A DNA stretch of 60,800 nucleotides from an uncultured Oscillospiraceae bacterium (GCA_947632175.1 CANROC010000018.1:1-60800), one strand, 5' to 3'; shown: positions 23,763 to 32,975, counted from the stretch's first letter. The notes: a model not told the origin generated them from the sequence alone. Numbers and translations: made by a program.

Positions 23763-23792
23763 ATTTTATCAAAAAGGGGCTCGTCCAGTCAA
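23763..23792 (-). promoter_or_regulatory. promoter of the HPr-like gene
   Basis: On the minus strand TTGACT (23787-23792), 18 bp, TAAAAT (23763-23768). It lies about 60 bp upstream of the start codon, in the gap after mutS2. Confidence 0.6.
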
Positions 23793-23873
23793 TGAATAAT
23801 AGTGTTGAATATTGGCCTCAAAACTGAAAATTTTAGTGCGATTTTGACAAAACCGCTTGAACATAGCCGTTTT

Positions 23874-26240
23874 TCATTTGATCTCCACGATGGTGACGCC
23901 GCTCTCGCCCTCCCCGAAGCGGCCCAGGCGGTAGCTCTTCACCTGCTTGGAGCGCTTGAGGGTGTCCTGCACGGCCTTGCGCAAAACGCCGGTGCCCTTG
24001 CCGTGGATGACCGTCACCTGATTGAGGTGCCGCAGCTGGGCGTTGTCGATGAAGCGCTCCAAAAGGGCCACCGTCTCGTCCGCCGTCATGCCGCGCACGT
24101 CCAGCTCCGCCTTGGCGCTGCCGCCGGAGGCGGGGACGGAGACGGCGGCGGGCTTGAATTTCACCTTTTCGCCCTCCACCACGCGGACCTCGCTCTGGCG
24201 GGCGGTGATCTTCATGATGCCGGCCTGGAGCTCCAGGGTCCCGTCGGGCTTGACGTTCAGGACCTCGGCCTTGGAGCCGATGGAGAGGATCTCCACCGTG
24301 TCGCCCTTCACCGCGTCCCGTGTGCGCTCCCGCTCCACCGGGGCGGCGCGCTCCGGCGTCACCTTCTCCTGGGCCGCGTTCAGGCCCTGCCTGAGCTGGG
24401 CCTTGGCCTCGTTGAAGCGCTGCCAGTCGGTGTCGGACGCCGCCTCCCGGCGCAGGCGCTCGATGTCCCGGAAGGCCTCGTCGGCGGCGCGCTTGGCGTC
24501 CTCCAGGATGCGGTCGGCCTCGCTCCGGGCGTTTTTGGTGAATTTAAGCCGCTCCTCCTCGGCGCGCCGGCGGGTCTCCTCGGCGCTGTCCAGCGCCGCT
24601 TTCGCCTGCTTGAGGGCGGCGGCGGCCTCCTCGCGCTTGGCTTCCGCGTCCTTGCGGTTCTCCTCCAGCTTGGTCAGGGCCTCCTCGAAGTCCACGTCCC
24701 CCTTGTCCATGCGCCGGCGGGCGTCGTCGATGATGTGACCGGGCAGGCCGAGGCGTTCGGAGATGGCGAAGGCGTTGGACTTGCCGGGGATGCCCATGAG
24801 GAGCTTGTAGGTGGGCTTGAGGGTCTTTACGTCAAACTCGCAGGAGGCGTTCATGACGCCCTTCTCCGTCATGGCGTAGATCTTCAGCTCCGCGTAGTGG
24901 GTGGTGGCGGCGATGCGCGCCCCCACGGACCGGGCGTACTCGATGATGGCCACGGCCAGCGCCGCGCCCTCCGCCGGGTCGGTGCCCGCGCCCAGCTCGT
25001 CAAAGAGCACCAGGGACCCCTCCCCGCACTCCGAGAGGATGCCCACGATGTTGGTCATGTGGGAGGAGAAGGTGGACAGGGACTGCTCGATGGACTGCTC
25101 GTCGCCGATGTCCGCCAAAATCTTGTCAAAAAGGGGCACGCGGCAGCCGTCCCCGCCGGGGATGTGGAGGCCGCACTGGGCCATGAGGCAGGAAAGCCCC
25201 AGGGTCTTGAGGCTCACCGTCTTGCCGCCGGTGTTGGGGCCGGTGATCACCAGCGTGTCGAAGTCCCCGCCCAGCGCGATGTCGATGGGCACGGCCTCGG
25301 ACTGCTTCAAAAGGGGGTGGCGGGCCTTTTTGAGGACCAGCTCGCCCCTCTCGGAAAGCTCCGGGCAGACGCAGTTGAGCTTGTAGCTCAGCTTAGCCTT
25401 GGCGAAGATGAGGTCGAGCTGGGTGAGGAGGTTATAGTCGAGGGCGATGCTCTCCCCGAAGTCCGACGCCTCTGCACTGAGCTCGCGCAGGATGCGCTCG
25501 ATCTCCCGCTCCTCACGGGCCAGGAGCTCCCGGATCTCGTTGTTGGCCTTCACGGCGCTCATGGGCTCGATGAACAGGGTCTGGCCGGAGGCGGAGATGT
25601 CGTGGGTCAGCCCCGGCACGGCCCCCTTGTGCTCGGCCTTTACCGGCACCACGTAGCGGCCGTTTTTCACGGTGATGATGGGCTCCTGGAGGGCCTTTTG
25701 GTAGGACGGGGAGGTGATGATCTTCTGCAGGGCCTCCCGGACCTTGCTCCCGGCTACGCGCATGGCGCGGCGGATGTCCGCAAGCTCCGGGGAGGCGGAG
25801 TCGGAAAGCTCGTTCTCGCCGATGATGGAGTTGGTGATCTTCTCCTCCAGATATTTGTTGGCGTGGAGGGAAGAGAAGAGGTAGCCGATGGACCCGGCGC
25901 CCTTCTCGCTTCCCGAGGCGTAGGCGATGGCGCCCCGGGCCTCCCGGAGGACCTGGGCGATCTCGGTGAGCTCACGGGTGTTCAGCATCCCGCCGGCGTC
26001 GGCGCGCTTTAAGCTGTCCCGGATGTCCTTGACGCCGGCGAAGGAGGGCGCGGCATAGAGCGTCATCATCTCCCGGGCGTCCGTGGTCTCCTGCAGCCGC
26101 CGCTCCGCCTCCGCCCGGTCGGACGTAGGCGACAGCGAGAGCGCGGCCTCCTTGGCCCCGTCGCTGACGGCCTCGGCGGCCAGCATCTTGAGCACCGCCG
26201 GCAGCTCCAATATCGCCTGGGATTTTTCATATAACGTCAT
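23874..26240 (-). CDS. mutS2: MutS2 family ATPase/endonuclease
   Basis: 788 residues. MutS-type core and clamp precede the ATPase with Walker A GPNTGGKT (334-341), Walker B LVLFDELGAGTDP and the STFSSHM region. A long coiled coil (about 510-620) follows, then a KOW-like part and a C-terminal Smr endonuclease domain (AELDVRGMTADE ... VTVIHGKGTGVLR). In Bacillus, MutS2 acts on collided ribosomes and recombination intermediates, not mismatch repair. The start was set at the ATG with GGAGGTG upstream; an upstream ATG would add 17 atypical residues. Confidence 0.95.
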   Translation of the reverse strand: MTLYEKSQAILELPAVLKMLAAEAVSDGAKEAALSLSPTSDRAEAERRLQETTDAREMMTLYAAPSFAGVKDIRDSLKRADAGGMLNTRELTEIAQVLREARGAIAYASGSEKGAGSIGYLFSSLHANKYLEEKITNSIIGENELSDSASPELADIRRAMRVAGSKVREALQKIITSPSYQKALQEPIITVKNGRYVVPVKAEHKGAVPGLTHDISASGQTLFIEPMSAVKANNEIRELLAREEREIERILRELSAEASDFGESIALDYNLLTQLDLIFAKAKLSYKLNCVCPELSERGELVLKKARHPLLKQSEAVPIDIALGGDFDTLVITGPNTGGKTVSLKTLGLSCLMAQCGLHIPGGDGCRVPLFDKILADIGDEQSIEQSLSTFSSHMTNIVGILSECGEGSLVLFDELGAGTDPAEGAALAVAIIEYARSVGARIAATTHYAELKIYAMTEKGVMNASCEFDVKTLKPTYKLLMGIPGKSNAFAISERLGLPGHIIDDARRRMDKGDVDFEEALTKLEENRKDAEAKREEAAAALKQAKAALDSAEETRRRAEEERLKFTKNARSEADRILEDAKRAADEAFRDIERLRREAASDTDWQRFNEAKAQLRQGLNAAQEKVTPERAAPVERERTRDAVKGDTVEILSIGSKAEVLNVKPDGTLELQAGIMKITARQSEVRVVEGEKVKFKPAAVSVPASGGSAKAELDVRGMTADETVALLERFIDNAQLRHLNQVTVIHGKGTGVLRKAVQDTLKRSKQVKSYRLGRFGEGESGVTIVEIK

Positions 26241-26307
26241 GGCGCACCTCCGGGAAAGTTCTTGATAGGGATAAGATACCATATTCCCCACGGGATTGCA
26301 AGGGGCC

Positions 26308-27276
26308 TCAGGCCCTGACCTCCATTCGGATGTCTCCCGTGGCCGTTTTGATCTGGCATTTGCCGCCGGCGGCGGAGCTCGGGACGCTGACGCGGCCCGT
26401 ATCGGTGTTTGTGAGGAAGATTTTGTCTGACAGCAGCCGGCCCGTGACGTCGCCGGTGTCGGTTTGAAGGGAGAGCTCCTTAGCGTCGCAGTCGTTCAGC
26501 GCTATGTCGCCGGTGTCGGTCTCGACGGTCAGTTTCCCGGAGGCGATGACGTTTGTAAGGGTTACGGAGCCGGTGTCGCTCTTCGCGTCGAGGGTTTGGC
26601 AGGTCACATCCTCCAGCGTCACTTTGCCCGTGTCCGTCTCGACCCGGATGCCCTCGCCGGCCGCCGCGCGGCGCACACGGACGCGGCCCGTGTCCGTTTT
26701 CAGCCGCATTTGCCCCGCCGTCACGCCCTCCAGCGTGATCGCGCCGGTGCTCAGGTCGATCTCCACCCGCTCCCCGGCGGACGCGAGGCAGGTCACATCA
26801 CAGGTGTCGCCTTCAACGGTGAGTGTGTTAAAAGAGAAATCCTCCGGGACCGTCACGTCGCCGGTATCCGTTTTGATTGCCAGGGATTCGTAGGCGCTTT
26901 GCGGCAAATAAACCGTCAGCTTCGGGCTTGTGAAGGAGACGGAGATGTGTTCATACCACTTGCGGGTATCCACCGTTTTGACGGTCAGCGTGCCGTTTTG
27001 GACGGAGACGGCGTGCTTGACCCTTTCGTCCTCAAAGCAGACGACCCTGCAGGTCCCGTCCTCCGAGGGGATGAACTCGATCTCGGAGGTGTCCACGTCT
27101 ATCGAGATATGTTGAAAATCGCCGCCGGGCTCGTAGGTGTTGGTGGTATACGTGACCGTCCCCAGCTTGTTCAAATCCCAGCCGCCGGCGGCCATGGCGA
27201 ATATAAAAAGGGCCACGCCGAGTAAAATGAGGATCGCGGCGACGGTCAGCCAGATCTTTGCCGTTTTGTTCATCAT
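26308..27276 (-). CDS. DUF4097 beta-helical membrane-anchored protein
   Basis: A 322-residue protein with a short cytoplasmic end and one N-terminal membrane segment (IWLTVAAILILLGVALFIFA). An extracellular right-handed beta-helix of repeated DTGDVT-like turns follows (KTDTGDVTVPEDF, KTDTGRVRVRR, ETDTGKVTLED, KSDTGSVTLTN, ETDTGDIALND, QTDTGDVTGRL, NTDTGRVSVPS). This is the DUF4097 repeat. It overlaps the DUF1700 gene by 4 bp and is the last gene of a PadR-DUF1700-DUF4097 operon, a common Firmicutes envelope-stress module. Confidence 0.88.
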   Translation of the reverse strand: MMNKTAKIWLTVAAILILLGVALFIFAMAAGGWDLNKLGTVTYTTNTYEPGGDFQHISIDVDTSEIEFIPSEDGTCRVVCFEDERVKHAVSVQNGTLTVKTVDTRKWYEHISVSFTSPKLTVYLPQSAYESLAIKTDTGDVTVPEDFSFNTLTVEGDTCDVTCLASAGERVEIDLSTGAITLEGVTAGQMRLKTDTGRVRVRRAAAGEGIRVETDTGKVTLEDVTCQTLDAKSDTGSVTLTNVIASGKLTVETDTGDIALNDCDAKELSLQTDTGDVTGRLLSDKIFLTNTDTGRVSVPSSAAGGKCQIKTATGDIRMEVRA

Positions 27277-27872
27277 GCCGTCTCCTTTCTTATGAACAGA
27301 TGTTTGACGCCTGAGGCCGTCTTTTTCGTCAGCCACAGGGCCCCTTTTGTGAACGCCCTGCATCCGAAAAAGCAGAAGATCGCCAGGCCGGCGCAGCACA
27401 GGCCAGCCGCCAGCATGACCGCCGCCGTGAGGCCGTTCCCCCGGAGGACAAACGCCGCGGCGGAGACGGCCCCGCCGAGGGCGCACCCCAACAGAGAGGC
27501 GTCCACCGCCCACAGCGACACGACCAGCGACCACAGGACGATGACCGCCGCGAGGACCACCGCGAAGGCGGCGAGCAGCAGGGGGAACCACACGGGGAAG
27601 CCCAGGATCAAAAGGACGATCTCCCATGCCCGTACACGTCCGCGGAACCCGGTCTTTTCCCGGACAGGCTCTGCGGGCGGCGTGTCCGCCAAAATCTGGG
27701 CAACGACGTCGCCCACCGGGCCCAGCTTGCCGACCGCCTCGGCCTCCGACAGGCCCTCCTCCAGGCCCTCGTCGATCATTTCGCTGTAAAAGATGACCCG
27801 CTCCTCAACATCCTCCCGGGGCAGGCCGCGCAGGCCCGCGCGGAGCCGCGCCAAAAATTCCCGCTTATTCAT
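27273..27872 (-). CDS. DUF1700 family membrane protein
   Basis: A 199-residue protein: an N-terminal helical domain (MNKREFLARLRAGLRGLPRED ... YSEMIDEGLEEGLSEAEAV) typical of DUF1700/HAAS proteins, followed by three to four membrane segments from residue 85. The start at 27870-27872 has AAGGAGG 6 nt upstream. It overlaps padR by 8 bp. DUF1700 proteins are thought to work with the neighbouring PadR regulator. Confidence 0.88.
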   Translation of the reverse strand: MNKREFLARLRAGLRGLPREDVEERVIFYSEMIDEGLEEGLSEAEAVGKLGPVGDVVAQILADTPPAEPVREKTGFRGRVRAWEIVLLILGFPVWFPLLLAAFAVVLAAVIVLWSLVVSLWAVDASLLGCALGGAVSAAAFVLRGNGLTAAVMLAAGLCCAGLAIFCFFGCRAFTKGALWLTKKTASGVKHLFIRKETA

Positions 27873-28182
27873 CTTCATCCTCCTTGACCACAAACCGATA
27901 GATGGACAGGATCTCCTGCCAATCCTCCCGGAACTCCCGGATGCGCCGCAGGCCCTCGCCGGTGATGTGGTAATATTTCCGGAGCCTGCCGCCGTGCTCG
28001 GCGGTGCGGACAGTCAGCATACCGGCCGTCTCCAACCGCTTCAAAATGGTATACAAGGTCGATTCGGAGAGCTCCAGATACGGCTTGAGGTCGTTCATGA
28101 TCCGGTATCCGTAGGAGTCCCCGTTCTTGATCGCCGCCAAAACGCACACATCCAACAGCCCACGCTTCAACTGACTGTCCAT
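27865..28182 (-). CDS. PadR family transcriptional regulator
   Basis: A 105-residue winged-helix protein: RGLLDVCVLAAIKNGDSYGYRIMNDL, LSESTLYTILKRLETAGMLTV, GRLRKYYHITGEGLRRI. This is the PadR N-terminal domain with a very short C-terminal helix (PadR-s1 type). It probably represses its own operon. The start ATG follows AGGAGG. Confidence 0.92.
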   Translation of the reverse strand: MDSQLKRGLLDVCVLAAIKNGDSYGYRIMNDLKPYLELSESTLYTILKRLETAGMLTVRTAEHGGRLRKYYHITGEGLRRIREFREDWQEILSIYRFVVKEDEDE

Positions 28183-28267
28183 AGCATACCTCCTATCATG
28201 GAATACATCATATCACGAGGTATCGAGGCTGTCAAGGGGAGATTGTGCGTTGCGGGGCATTTTGGGC

Positions 28268-28299
28268 AAAAAAAGACCGGGAGGTTGGAAAACTCCCGG
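28268..28299 (-). terminator. terminator of the small XRE gene
   Basis: On the minus strand CCGGGAG / CTCCCGG with a 9-nt loop is followed by TCTTTTTTT. It lies 12 bp after the stop codon. Confidence 0.85.
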
Positions 28300-28310
28300 C
28301 TTGTTCGCGG

Positions 28311-28544
28311 TTATGAGCGGGGTTCGGAGGCCGGTGGGACATACTCCACCAGGTCCCCCACCCCCACATGGAGGTAGGAGCACAGCTTGCAGAGGAAGAG
28401 GGAGTCGATGCGCTGAAACTCGTTACGATAATAGCGGTTGAAATTCGGGCGCGGGATATCCAGGTCCTTGCAAATTCTGTTTTTTGAAATACCGCGCTCT
28501 GTCAGTATATCCGCAATCCTGAGCCGAATCTCACCGTATTCCAT
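28311..28544 (-). CDS. small XRE-family regulator
   Basis: A 77-residue single-domain helix-turn-helix protein: RIADILTERGISKNRICKDLDIPRPNFNRYY then LFLCKLCSYLHVGVGDLVEYVPP. It matches the Cro/CI type with a tail carrying the DLVEY motif. It is divergent from the 28714 gene, with an AT-rich 169-bp region between them, and has its own terminator. It may regulate both genes. Confidence 0.85.
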   Translation of the reverse strand: MEYGEIRLRIADILTERGISKNRICKDLDIPRPNFNRYYRNEFQRIDSLFLCKLCSYLHVGVGDLVEYVPPASEPRS

Positions 28545-28612
28545 ATCTTCAGCCCCTTACGATTTGATAAGTAGATTATATATGAATTACCTGAAAAATA
28601 TAATATTCTGTA

Positions 28613-28641
28613 TTGTACTTTTCGATTTCTAATGGTATAAT
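28613..28641 (+). promoter_or_regulatory. promoter upstream of the 106-residue protein gene
   Basis: TTGTAC, 17 bp, TATAAT with extended -10 ATGGTATAAT. It is 72 bp before the start, leaving a leader that includes a run of short AT-rich sequence. Confidence 0.7.
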
Positions 28642-28713
28642 ATCTGTAGGTCATTTATCGTAATTGTTCGGATAGCATCAACATACTTTTCAAATCTGAA
28701 TGGAGGAGGACTC

Positions 28714-29034
28714 ATGATGACGGAAATAGAGCTTGAAGAGGACGAAAACGTGGACCTGCTGACCGTGTTGAGAGAGGAAATGGACGACACAACACTGCTC
28801 ATCATCTACAAATGGGAGATTCTCGACATGCCGGTGGAGCATCACGACAAGATCATGAATGACGCGCTTTTGCAGGTCATGCAGGAGCGGGGCATCCAGC
28901 CCCCCACCGTCCTCCCGAACGGCGAGGTGGACTACGGGAAATACGAATATCTCAAGGACTACGATTTTGCGACGGTTATGAAGAGATTGGAAATGTTGGG
29001 GGCGTTAGAGACAGGGGATGGGAGTATAAAATGA
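28714..29034 (+). CDS. acidic 106-residue protein of unknown function
   Basis: A small soluble protein with a strongly acidic N-terminus (MMTEIELEEDENVDLLTVLREEMDD) and a conserved-looking middle (ILDMPVEHHDKIMNDALLQVMQERGIQPP). No family recognised. GGAGGAGG precedes two adjacent ATG codons; the second (28717) has the better spacing. It is divergent from a small XRE regulator, and repeat array R4 begins right after the stop. Confidence 0.65.
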   Translation: MMTEIELEEDENVDLLTVLREEMDDTTLLIIYKWEILDMPVEHHDKIMNDALLQVMQERGIQPPTVLPNGEVDYGKYEYLKDYDFATVMKRLEMLGALETGDGSIK

Positions 29035-29044
29035 GCGCCCAGGA

Positions 29045-30533
29045 CGGAGGTTCGGGCGCTTTCGCTATAAGGTACCCGCCTCCGATACGGTTGCCCCTCC
29101 CTCCGGGAGGGGGCAAGGGGTGGGTACGGGTTGTCGGGACCGCGCAGTCATCCCACGCTCGCTTCCCCCCTGCCCCCCTCCTACGAGGAGGGGGCTTTTT
29201 AAAAGGTTTGCGCCGCTTTGCGGCGCATTTTTTTATAAAGGCGGCGCGCAGCGCCGCAACCTTATTCCCCGACCCCTTTTTCGGAAAAAGGGGTGCCGCC
29301 GCGGCGGCGGGGTATTCGAGCCCGTGGGGCGTAACTGGGGCTTCCGGTAAACGAAACTTACTGCGTGCGGGCCGCCAGGAGTGGCGGCCCCTACAAGGTA
29401 CGTTGACGGAACTGGTCCGAAAATTCGCGCATCGCCTCCGTCTCAGGGCCCCCTCCTCGTAGGAGGGGGGCAGGGGGGAAGCGAGCGTGGGATGACAGAG
29501 CGGTTTCGATAAAACGAATCCGTCCCAATTACGCCGTACGGGCCGCCGCCCACGGCGGCCCGCGTTGCAGGGTTCGGATTGCCCCGGTAAACGCCGTAGG
29601 GGTCGCCACTCCTGGCGGCCCGCGTTTCGATAACCTCCCATATCGGTTGGATGGGATAACCTCCCATATCCCCCGTAGGGGCGGACCCATGTGTCCGCCC
29701 GTGGCGCGGTTGCGGGACGGGAACGGTTCCGATTAAACGGAAATTGGTGATTATCGGGGGCATGGGCCGCTGTGGGCAGCGGCCCGTACGGCGGTGTTCG
29801 GAACGTGTCAATAAACGATAGGCGGGTCGCCGGGGACGGCGACCCCTACGGCGTTGATTGGGCCGTGTCAATAGACGATGGGCGGGTCGCCGAGACGGCG
29901 ACCCCTACGGCGGATAACGCAAGCCGGTGAAATAGACGCCCCCACCCTGCCCATCGCTTCGCTCGGGCACCCCTCCCGGAGGGAGGGGCAAAAGAGGTTG
30001 CGATATCGGAAAGGTTCCGATAAAACGTACCCGCCTCCGTCTCGGAGCCCCCTCCTCGTAGGAGGGGGGCAGGGGGGAAGCGAGCGTTGGATGACAGAGC
30101 GGTTTCGATAAAACGCGTCCGCCCCCGATACGTTGCCCCTCCTAGGTCGTGGACAGCCGCGCAAGCGGCAGGGGTAGTGGCGCGGCGGCGGGGGCGGGCG
30201 GGTGGGAAATATAAAGAATGCGGCGCAAGCCGCAAACCTTTTTCCCGCCGCCGCGGGGGACCCTTTCGGCGCTTCGCGCCACCTCCCCCAGGGGGGCGAG
30301 CGGGTGGGGAAATATAAGAATGCGGCGAAGCCGCAAACCTTTTTCCTGCCGCCGCGGGGGACCCTTCTGGCGCTGCGCGCCACCTCCCCCAGGGGGGGCG
30401 GGCGGGTGGGGAAATATAAAGAATGCGGCGCAAGCCGCAAACCTTTTCCCCGCCGCCGCGCCCCTTTCGGCGCTTCGCGCCACCTCCCCCAGGGGGGGAG
30501 GTTATGAAGAAAGGGCCGCCTCTGTTGGCGGCC
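29045..30533. repeat. intergenic hairpin-repeat array R4, the largest in the window
   Basis: About 1.5 kb between convergent genes. Contents in order: CTCCCTCCGGGAGGGG, CCCCCTCCT module, GCGCCGCTTTGCGGCGC module with the CCCCTTTTTCGGAAAAAGGG hairpin, GGGCCGCC-AGGAGT (reverse), CCCCTCCT module, then the six-hairpin series (29540-29900), the CCCTCCCGGAGGGAGGGG module, CCCCTCCT module, and three tandem copies (about 30177-30505) of a 105-117 bp module with ATGCGGCG(C)AAGCCGCA and GGCGCTTCGCGCC hairpins. The second hairpin of the series (29600-29621) has mixed arms. No gene found. Confidence 0.88.
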
Positions 30534-30545
30534 CTTTGGATTCCC

Positions 30546-31442
30546 TTATTTCTTCACGCTCTCCACGATGCCCTCGGCTAAACCGGCGAGGCCCTGGATC
30601 TCGGAGGGGATGATGATCTTGGTGGCCTGGCCGTTGGCGGCGGCGGCGAAGGCCTCTAAGGCGCGGATTTTGATGACGGAGTCGGTGGGGTTGGCGTCGT
30701 TTAAGAGCTTCAGGCCCTCGGCGGTGGCCTGCTGGACCTTTAAGATGGCCTCGGCGCGGCCCTCGGCCTCTAAGATCGCGGCCTGCTTCTTGGCGTCGGC
30801 GCGGAGGATGGCGGACTCCTTTTCGCCCTCGGCGGAGAGGATGGCGGCGCGCTTTTCGCCCTCGGCCTTCAAAATGGCCTCGCGGCGCTCGCGCTCGGCC
30901 TTCATCTGCTTCTCCATGGCGTTCTGAATCTCCTTGGGAGGCAGGATGTTCTTGAGCTCCACGCGGTTGACCTTGATGCCCCAGGGGTCCGTGGCCACGT
31001 CCAGGATGGAGCGCATCTTGGAGTTGATGATGTCGCGGGAGGTGAGGCACTGGTCCAGCTCCAGGTCGCCGATGATGTTCCGGAGGGTCGTGGCGGAGAG
31101 GTTCTCAATGGCGGTCATGGGGTTCTCGATGCCGTAGGTGTAGAGCTTGGGGTCGGTGATCTCGAAGTAGACCACGGTGTCGATCTGCATGGTGACGTTG
31201 TCCTTGGTGATGACGGGCTGGGGCGGGAAGTCCGCCACCTGCTCTTTAAGAGAGACGATCTTGGCGACCCGCTCGATGAAGGGGATCTTGAAGTGCAGGC
31301 CCACGCTCCAGGTGGTGCTGTACGCGCCCAGGCGCTCCACCACGTAGGCCTTGGCCTGCTGGACGACCCGGATGTTCCGGGCGATGATGACGATGACGAT
31401 GAGGACGATGGCGATGAGGACGATGATGATAGGATCAGGCAT
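30546..31442 (-). CDS. SPFH/Band 7 family membrane protein (stomatin/QmcA-like)
   Basis: A 298-residue protein: one N-terminal membrane helix (IIIVLIAIVLIVIVIIA), the SPFH domain from about residue 25 (RVVQQAKAYVVERLGAY ... VDVATDPWGIKV), and an Ala/Glu-rich coiled coil (about 190-245) ending in EIQGLAGLAEGIVESVKK. Such proteins form oligomeric microdomain scaffolds. It is encoded 41 bp after an NfeD gene, the usual partner in bacteria. Confidence 0.92.
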   Translation of the reverse strand: MPDPIIIVLIAIVLIVIVIIARNIRVVQQAKAYVVERLGAYSTTWSVGLHFKIPFIERVAKIVSLKEQVADFPPQPVITKDNVTMQIDTVVYFEITDPKLYTYGIENPMTAIENLSATTLRNIIGDLELDQCLTSRDIINSKMRSILDVATDPWGIKVNRVELKNILPPKEIQNAMEKQMKAERERREAILKAEGEKRAAILSAEGEKESAILRADAKKQAAILEAEGRAEAILKVQQATAEGLKLLNDANPTDSVIKIRALEAFAAAANGQATKIIIPSEIQGLAGLAEGIVESVKK

Positions 31443-31483
31443 GATTCTCCCTCCAATAAAATGATTTTTTGTGGACTTACGGG

Positions 31484-31927
31484 TTATTTCGTCTCCGCGG
31501 GCCGGCGCGCCGGCTCCACGATGAGCTTCACGCCCTGGATGGACATGACCTGCGCCAGGGCGCCCTTGGGGATGGGCTCACCGGTGAGACTGCGGGCGGT
31601 CCACTCCTTTCCCCCGGCGGAGACGGCGCCGGTGGCGTGGATGTTGTCGATGTCCTCCGTGACGGGGCAGACCACGCCCAGGAGGCGGTCGGCGTTGGTG
31701 GGCTTGGCGCCCACCTTAAAATATTTGACGGCCACGGGCTTCAAAACGGCCAGCGCCACGGCGCTCACCGCCAGGAAGAGGACGACCTGCAGCCAGACCT
31801 CCGCCCCCAGCGCCGCGCCGATGAGAGCGGCGGCGGACCCCAGGGCGAACCAGACGGACACAAGCCCCACCGTGGCCGCCTCCAGCGCGATAAAGGCAAC
31901 CGTGGCGACGATCCAGAAATAGAGCAC
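31484..31927 (-). CDS. NfeD-like protein (short form)
   Basis: A 147-residue protein with three to four membrane helices (residues 1-75) and a C-terminal OB-fold (GAVSAGGKEWTARSLTGEPIPKG ... VQGVKLIVEP-like). GTG at 31927 was chosen because it is 10 nt after AAGGAG; a GTG 9 bp upstream would be too close to it. NfeD partners the SPFH protein downstream. Confidence 0.88.
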   Translation of the reverse strand: MLYFWIVATVAFIALEAATVGLVSVWFALGSAAALIGAALGAEVWLQVVLFLAVSAVALAVLKPVAVKYFKVGAKPTNADRLLGVVCPVTEDIDNIHATGAVSAGGKEWTARSLTGEPIPKGALAQVMSIQGVKLIVEPARRPAETK

Positions 31928-32084
31928 ATGCCTCACGCTCCTTTTTCGATAGATGCATCTATTATATCACACTTCCGATAAAAATGGTAGTGGTTTTATT
32001 GGGCAAATCCGTCAAACGGTGAAAAAAAACGCAAAATCCCGCGCTCCCGCCCGCCGGAAGAGAGGTTTTTGGGCGGGTTCCCTC

Positions 32085-32118
32085 TTCGACTGCATTTTCA
32101 TCCGCCCCGCCCTATAAT
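32085..32118 (+). promoter_or_regulatory. spoIIG-type promoter with putative Spo0A box
   Basis: TATAAT (32113-32118) is 24 bp before spoIIGA. There is no -35 at 17 bp. Instead TTCGACT (32085-32091), one base from the Spo0A box TTCGACA, ends 21 bp before the -10. In Bacillus the spoIIG promoter has a similar long spacer with a Spo0A box at the -35, so SigA/Spo0A control is likely conserved. Confidence 0.55.
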
Positions 32119-32141
32119 CTCCCGTGAGGGGGGGAAAAGAC

Positions 32142-32975
32142 ATGCCCGTTGTTTACGCGGACGCGGTGTTTTTGGAAAACCTGGCGGTGGATTACATACT
32201 TTTGGTGGCTTGCGCGCGGATTGCCGGCGTGCCGGCGCGGCGGTGGCGGGCCGCCCTGGCGGCGGCGGTGGGGGCGGTGTACGCGCTGGTGAGCGTCCTT
32301 ATATCCCGGCCGGTGCTCACGTCCCTGGCGGTGAAGGCGGCGGTGGGGCTCTTGATGGTGGTGGTGGTTTTCGGGTTCGACCGGCGGCTTTTGCGGCTGG
32401 CGGTGGTGTTCTTCGCCGTGTCGGCGGCCTTCGCCGGGGCGGTGATGGCGGCGTGTCTCGTCAGCGGCCGGCGCGTGGATCTCGCCTCCGGTGTGAGCTT
32501 CGGGACGCTTCTTTTGTCCTTCGCCGTCTTCTACGGCCTCTTCACCGCCGTCTTCCGGGCCGTGGGGCGGCACCGGGTACGGGGGGAGATCCGGACCCTC
32601 ACCGTGACCTACCGGGGCCGCCAGGTCAGGGTCCCGGCGCTGGACGACACGGGCAACGGGCTCAGGGAGCCGGTGTCCGGCCTCCCGGTGACGGTCTGCT
32701 CCCTGGAGGCCGTCTCTCCCCTGCTGGACCCGGCGGTGCTGGAAATTCTCCGGGCCCATCCGGACCCGGCGGAGGCGGTGGAGGCGCTGGGGGAGCGGGA
32801 AATTTACAGCTTCTTCCTGGTCCCCTACCGGGCCGTGGGGGTAAAGGGCGGGTTTCTCCCGGCCTTCCGGCCCGACTCGGTTCGGGTGGGGTCCCGGGAG
32901 TTGACCACGCTCATCGCCATCGACGCCGGGGGGCTCAGCGTGGGCGCGGGGTACTGCGCCGTGACGGCGGCATGA
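32142..32975 (+). CDS. spoIIGA: sigma-E processing peptidase SpoIIGA
   Basis: A 277-residue membrane protease that activates pro-SigE in the mother cell. Five to six membrane segments fill residues 1-145; the C-terminal half is an aspartic protease domain with the active Asp in [12 protein letters not shown] and the conserved [11 protein letters not shown] and RPD segments. GAGGGGGG lies before the ATG. The gene is directly followed by sigE (13 bp), the canonical spoIIG operon. Confidence 0.95.
   Translation: MPVVYADAVFLENLAVDYILLVACARIAGVPARRWRAALAAAVGAVYALVSVLISRPVLTSLAVKAAVGLLMVVVVFGFDRRLLRLAVVFFAVSAAFAGAVMAACLVSGRRVDLASGVSFGTLLLSFAVFYGLFTAVFRAVGRHRVRGEIRTLTVTYRGRQVRVPALDDTGNGLREPVSGLPVTVCSLEAVSPLLDPAVLEILRAHPDPAEAVEALGEREIYSFFLVPYRAVGVKGGFLPAFRPDSVRVGSRELTTLIAIDAGGLSVGAGYCAVTAA

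Noticed and set aside
26277-26291. Upstream ATG for mutS2.
   Set aside because: It adds 17 residues not typical of the family and lacks a ribosome-binding site, while the ATG at 26240 has GGAGGTG before it.
29040-30530. Many long Arg/Gly/Pro-rich open frames in the repeat arrays (also at 10760-11300, 52000-53300, 57860-59200).
   Set aside because: They are translations of GC-rich palindromes, exist on both strands in several frames, lack ribosome-binding sites and change frame between copies.
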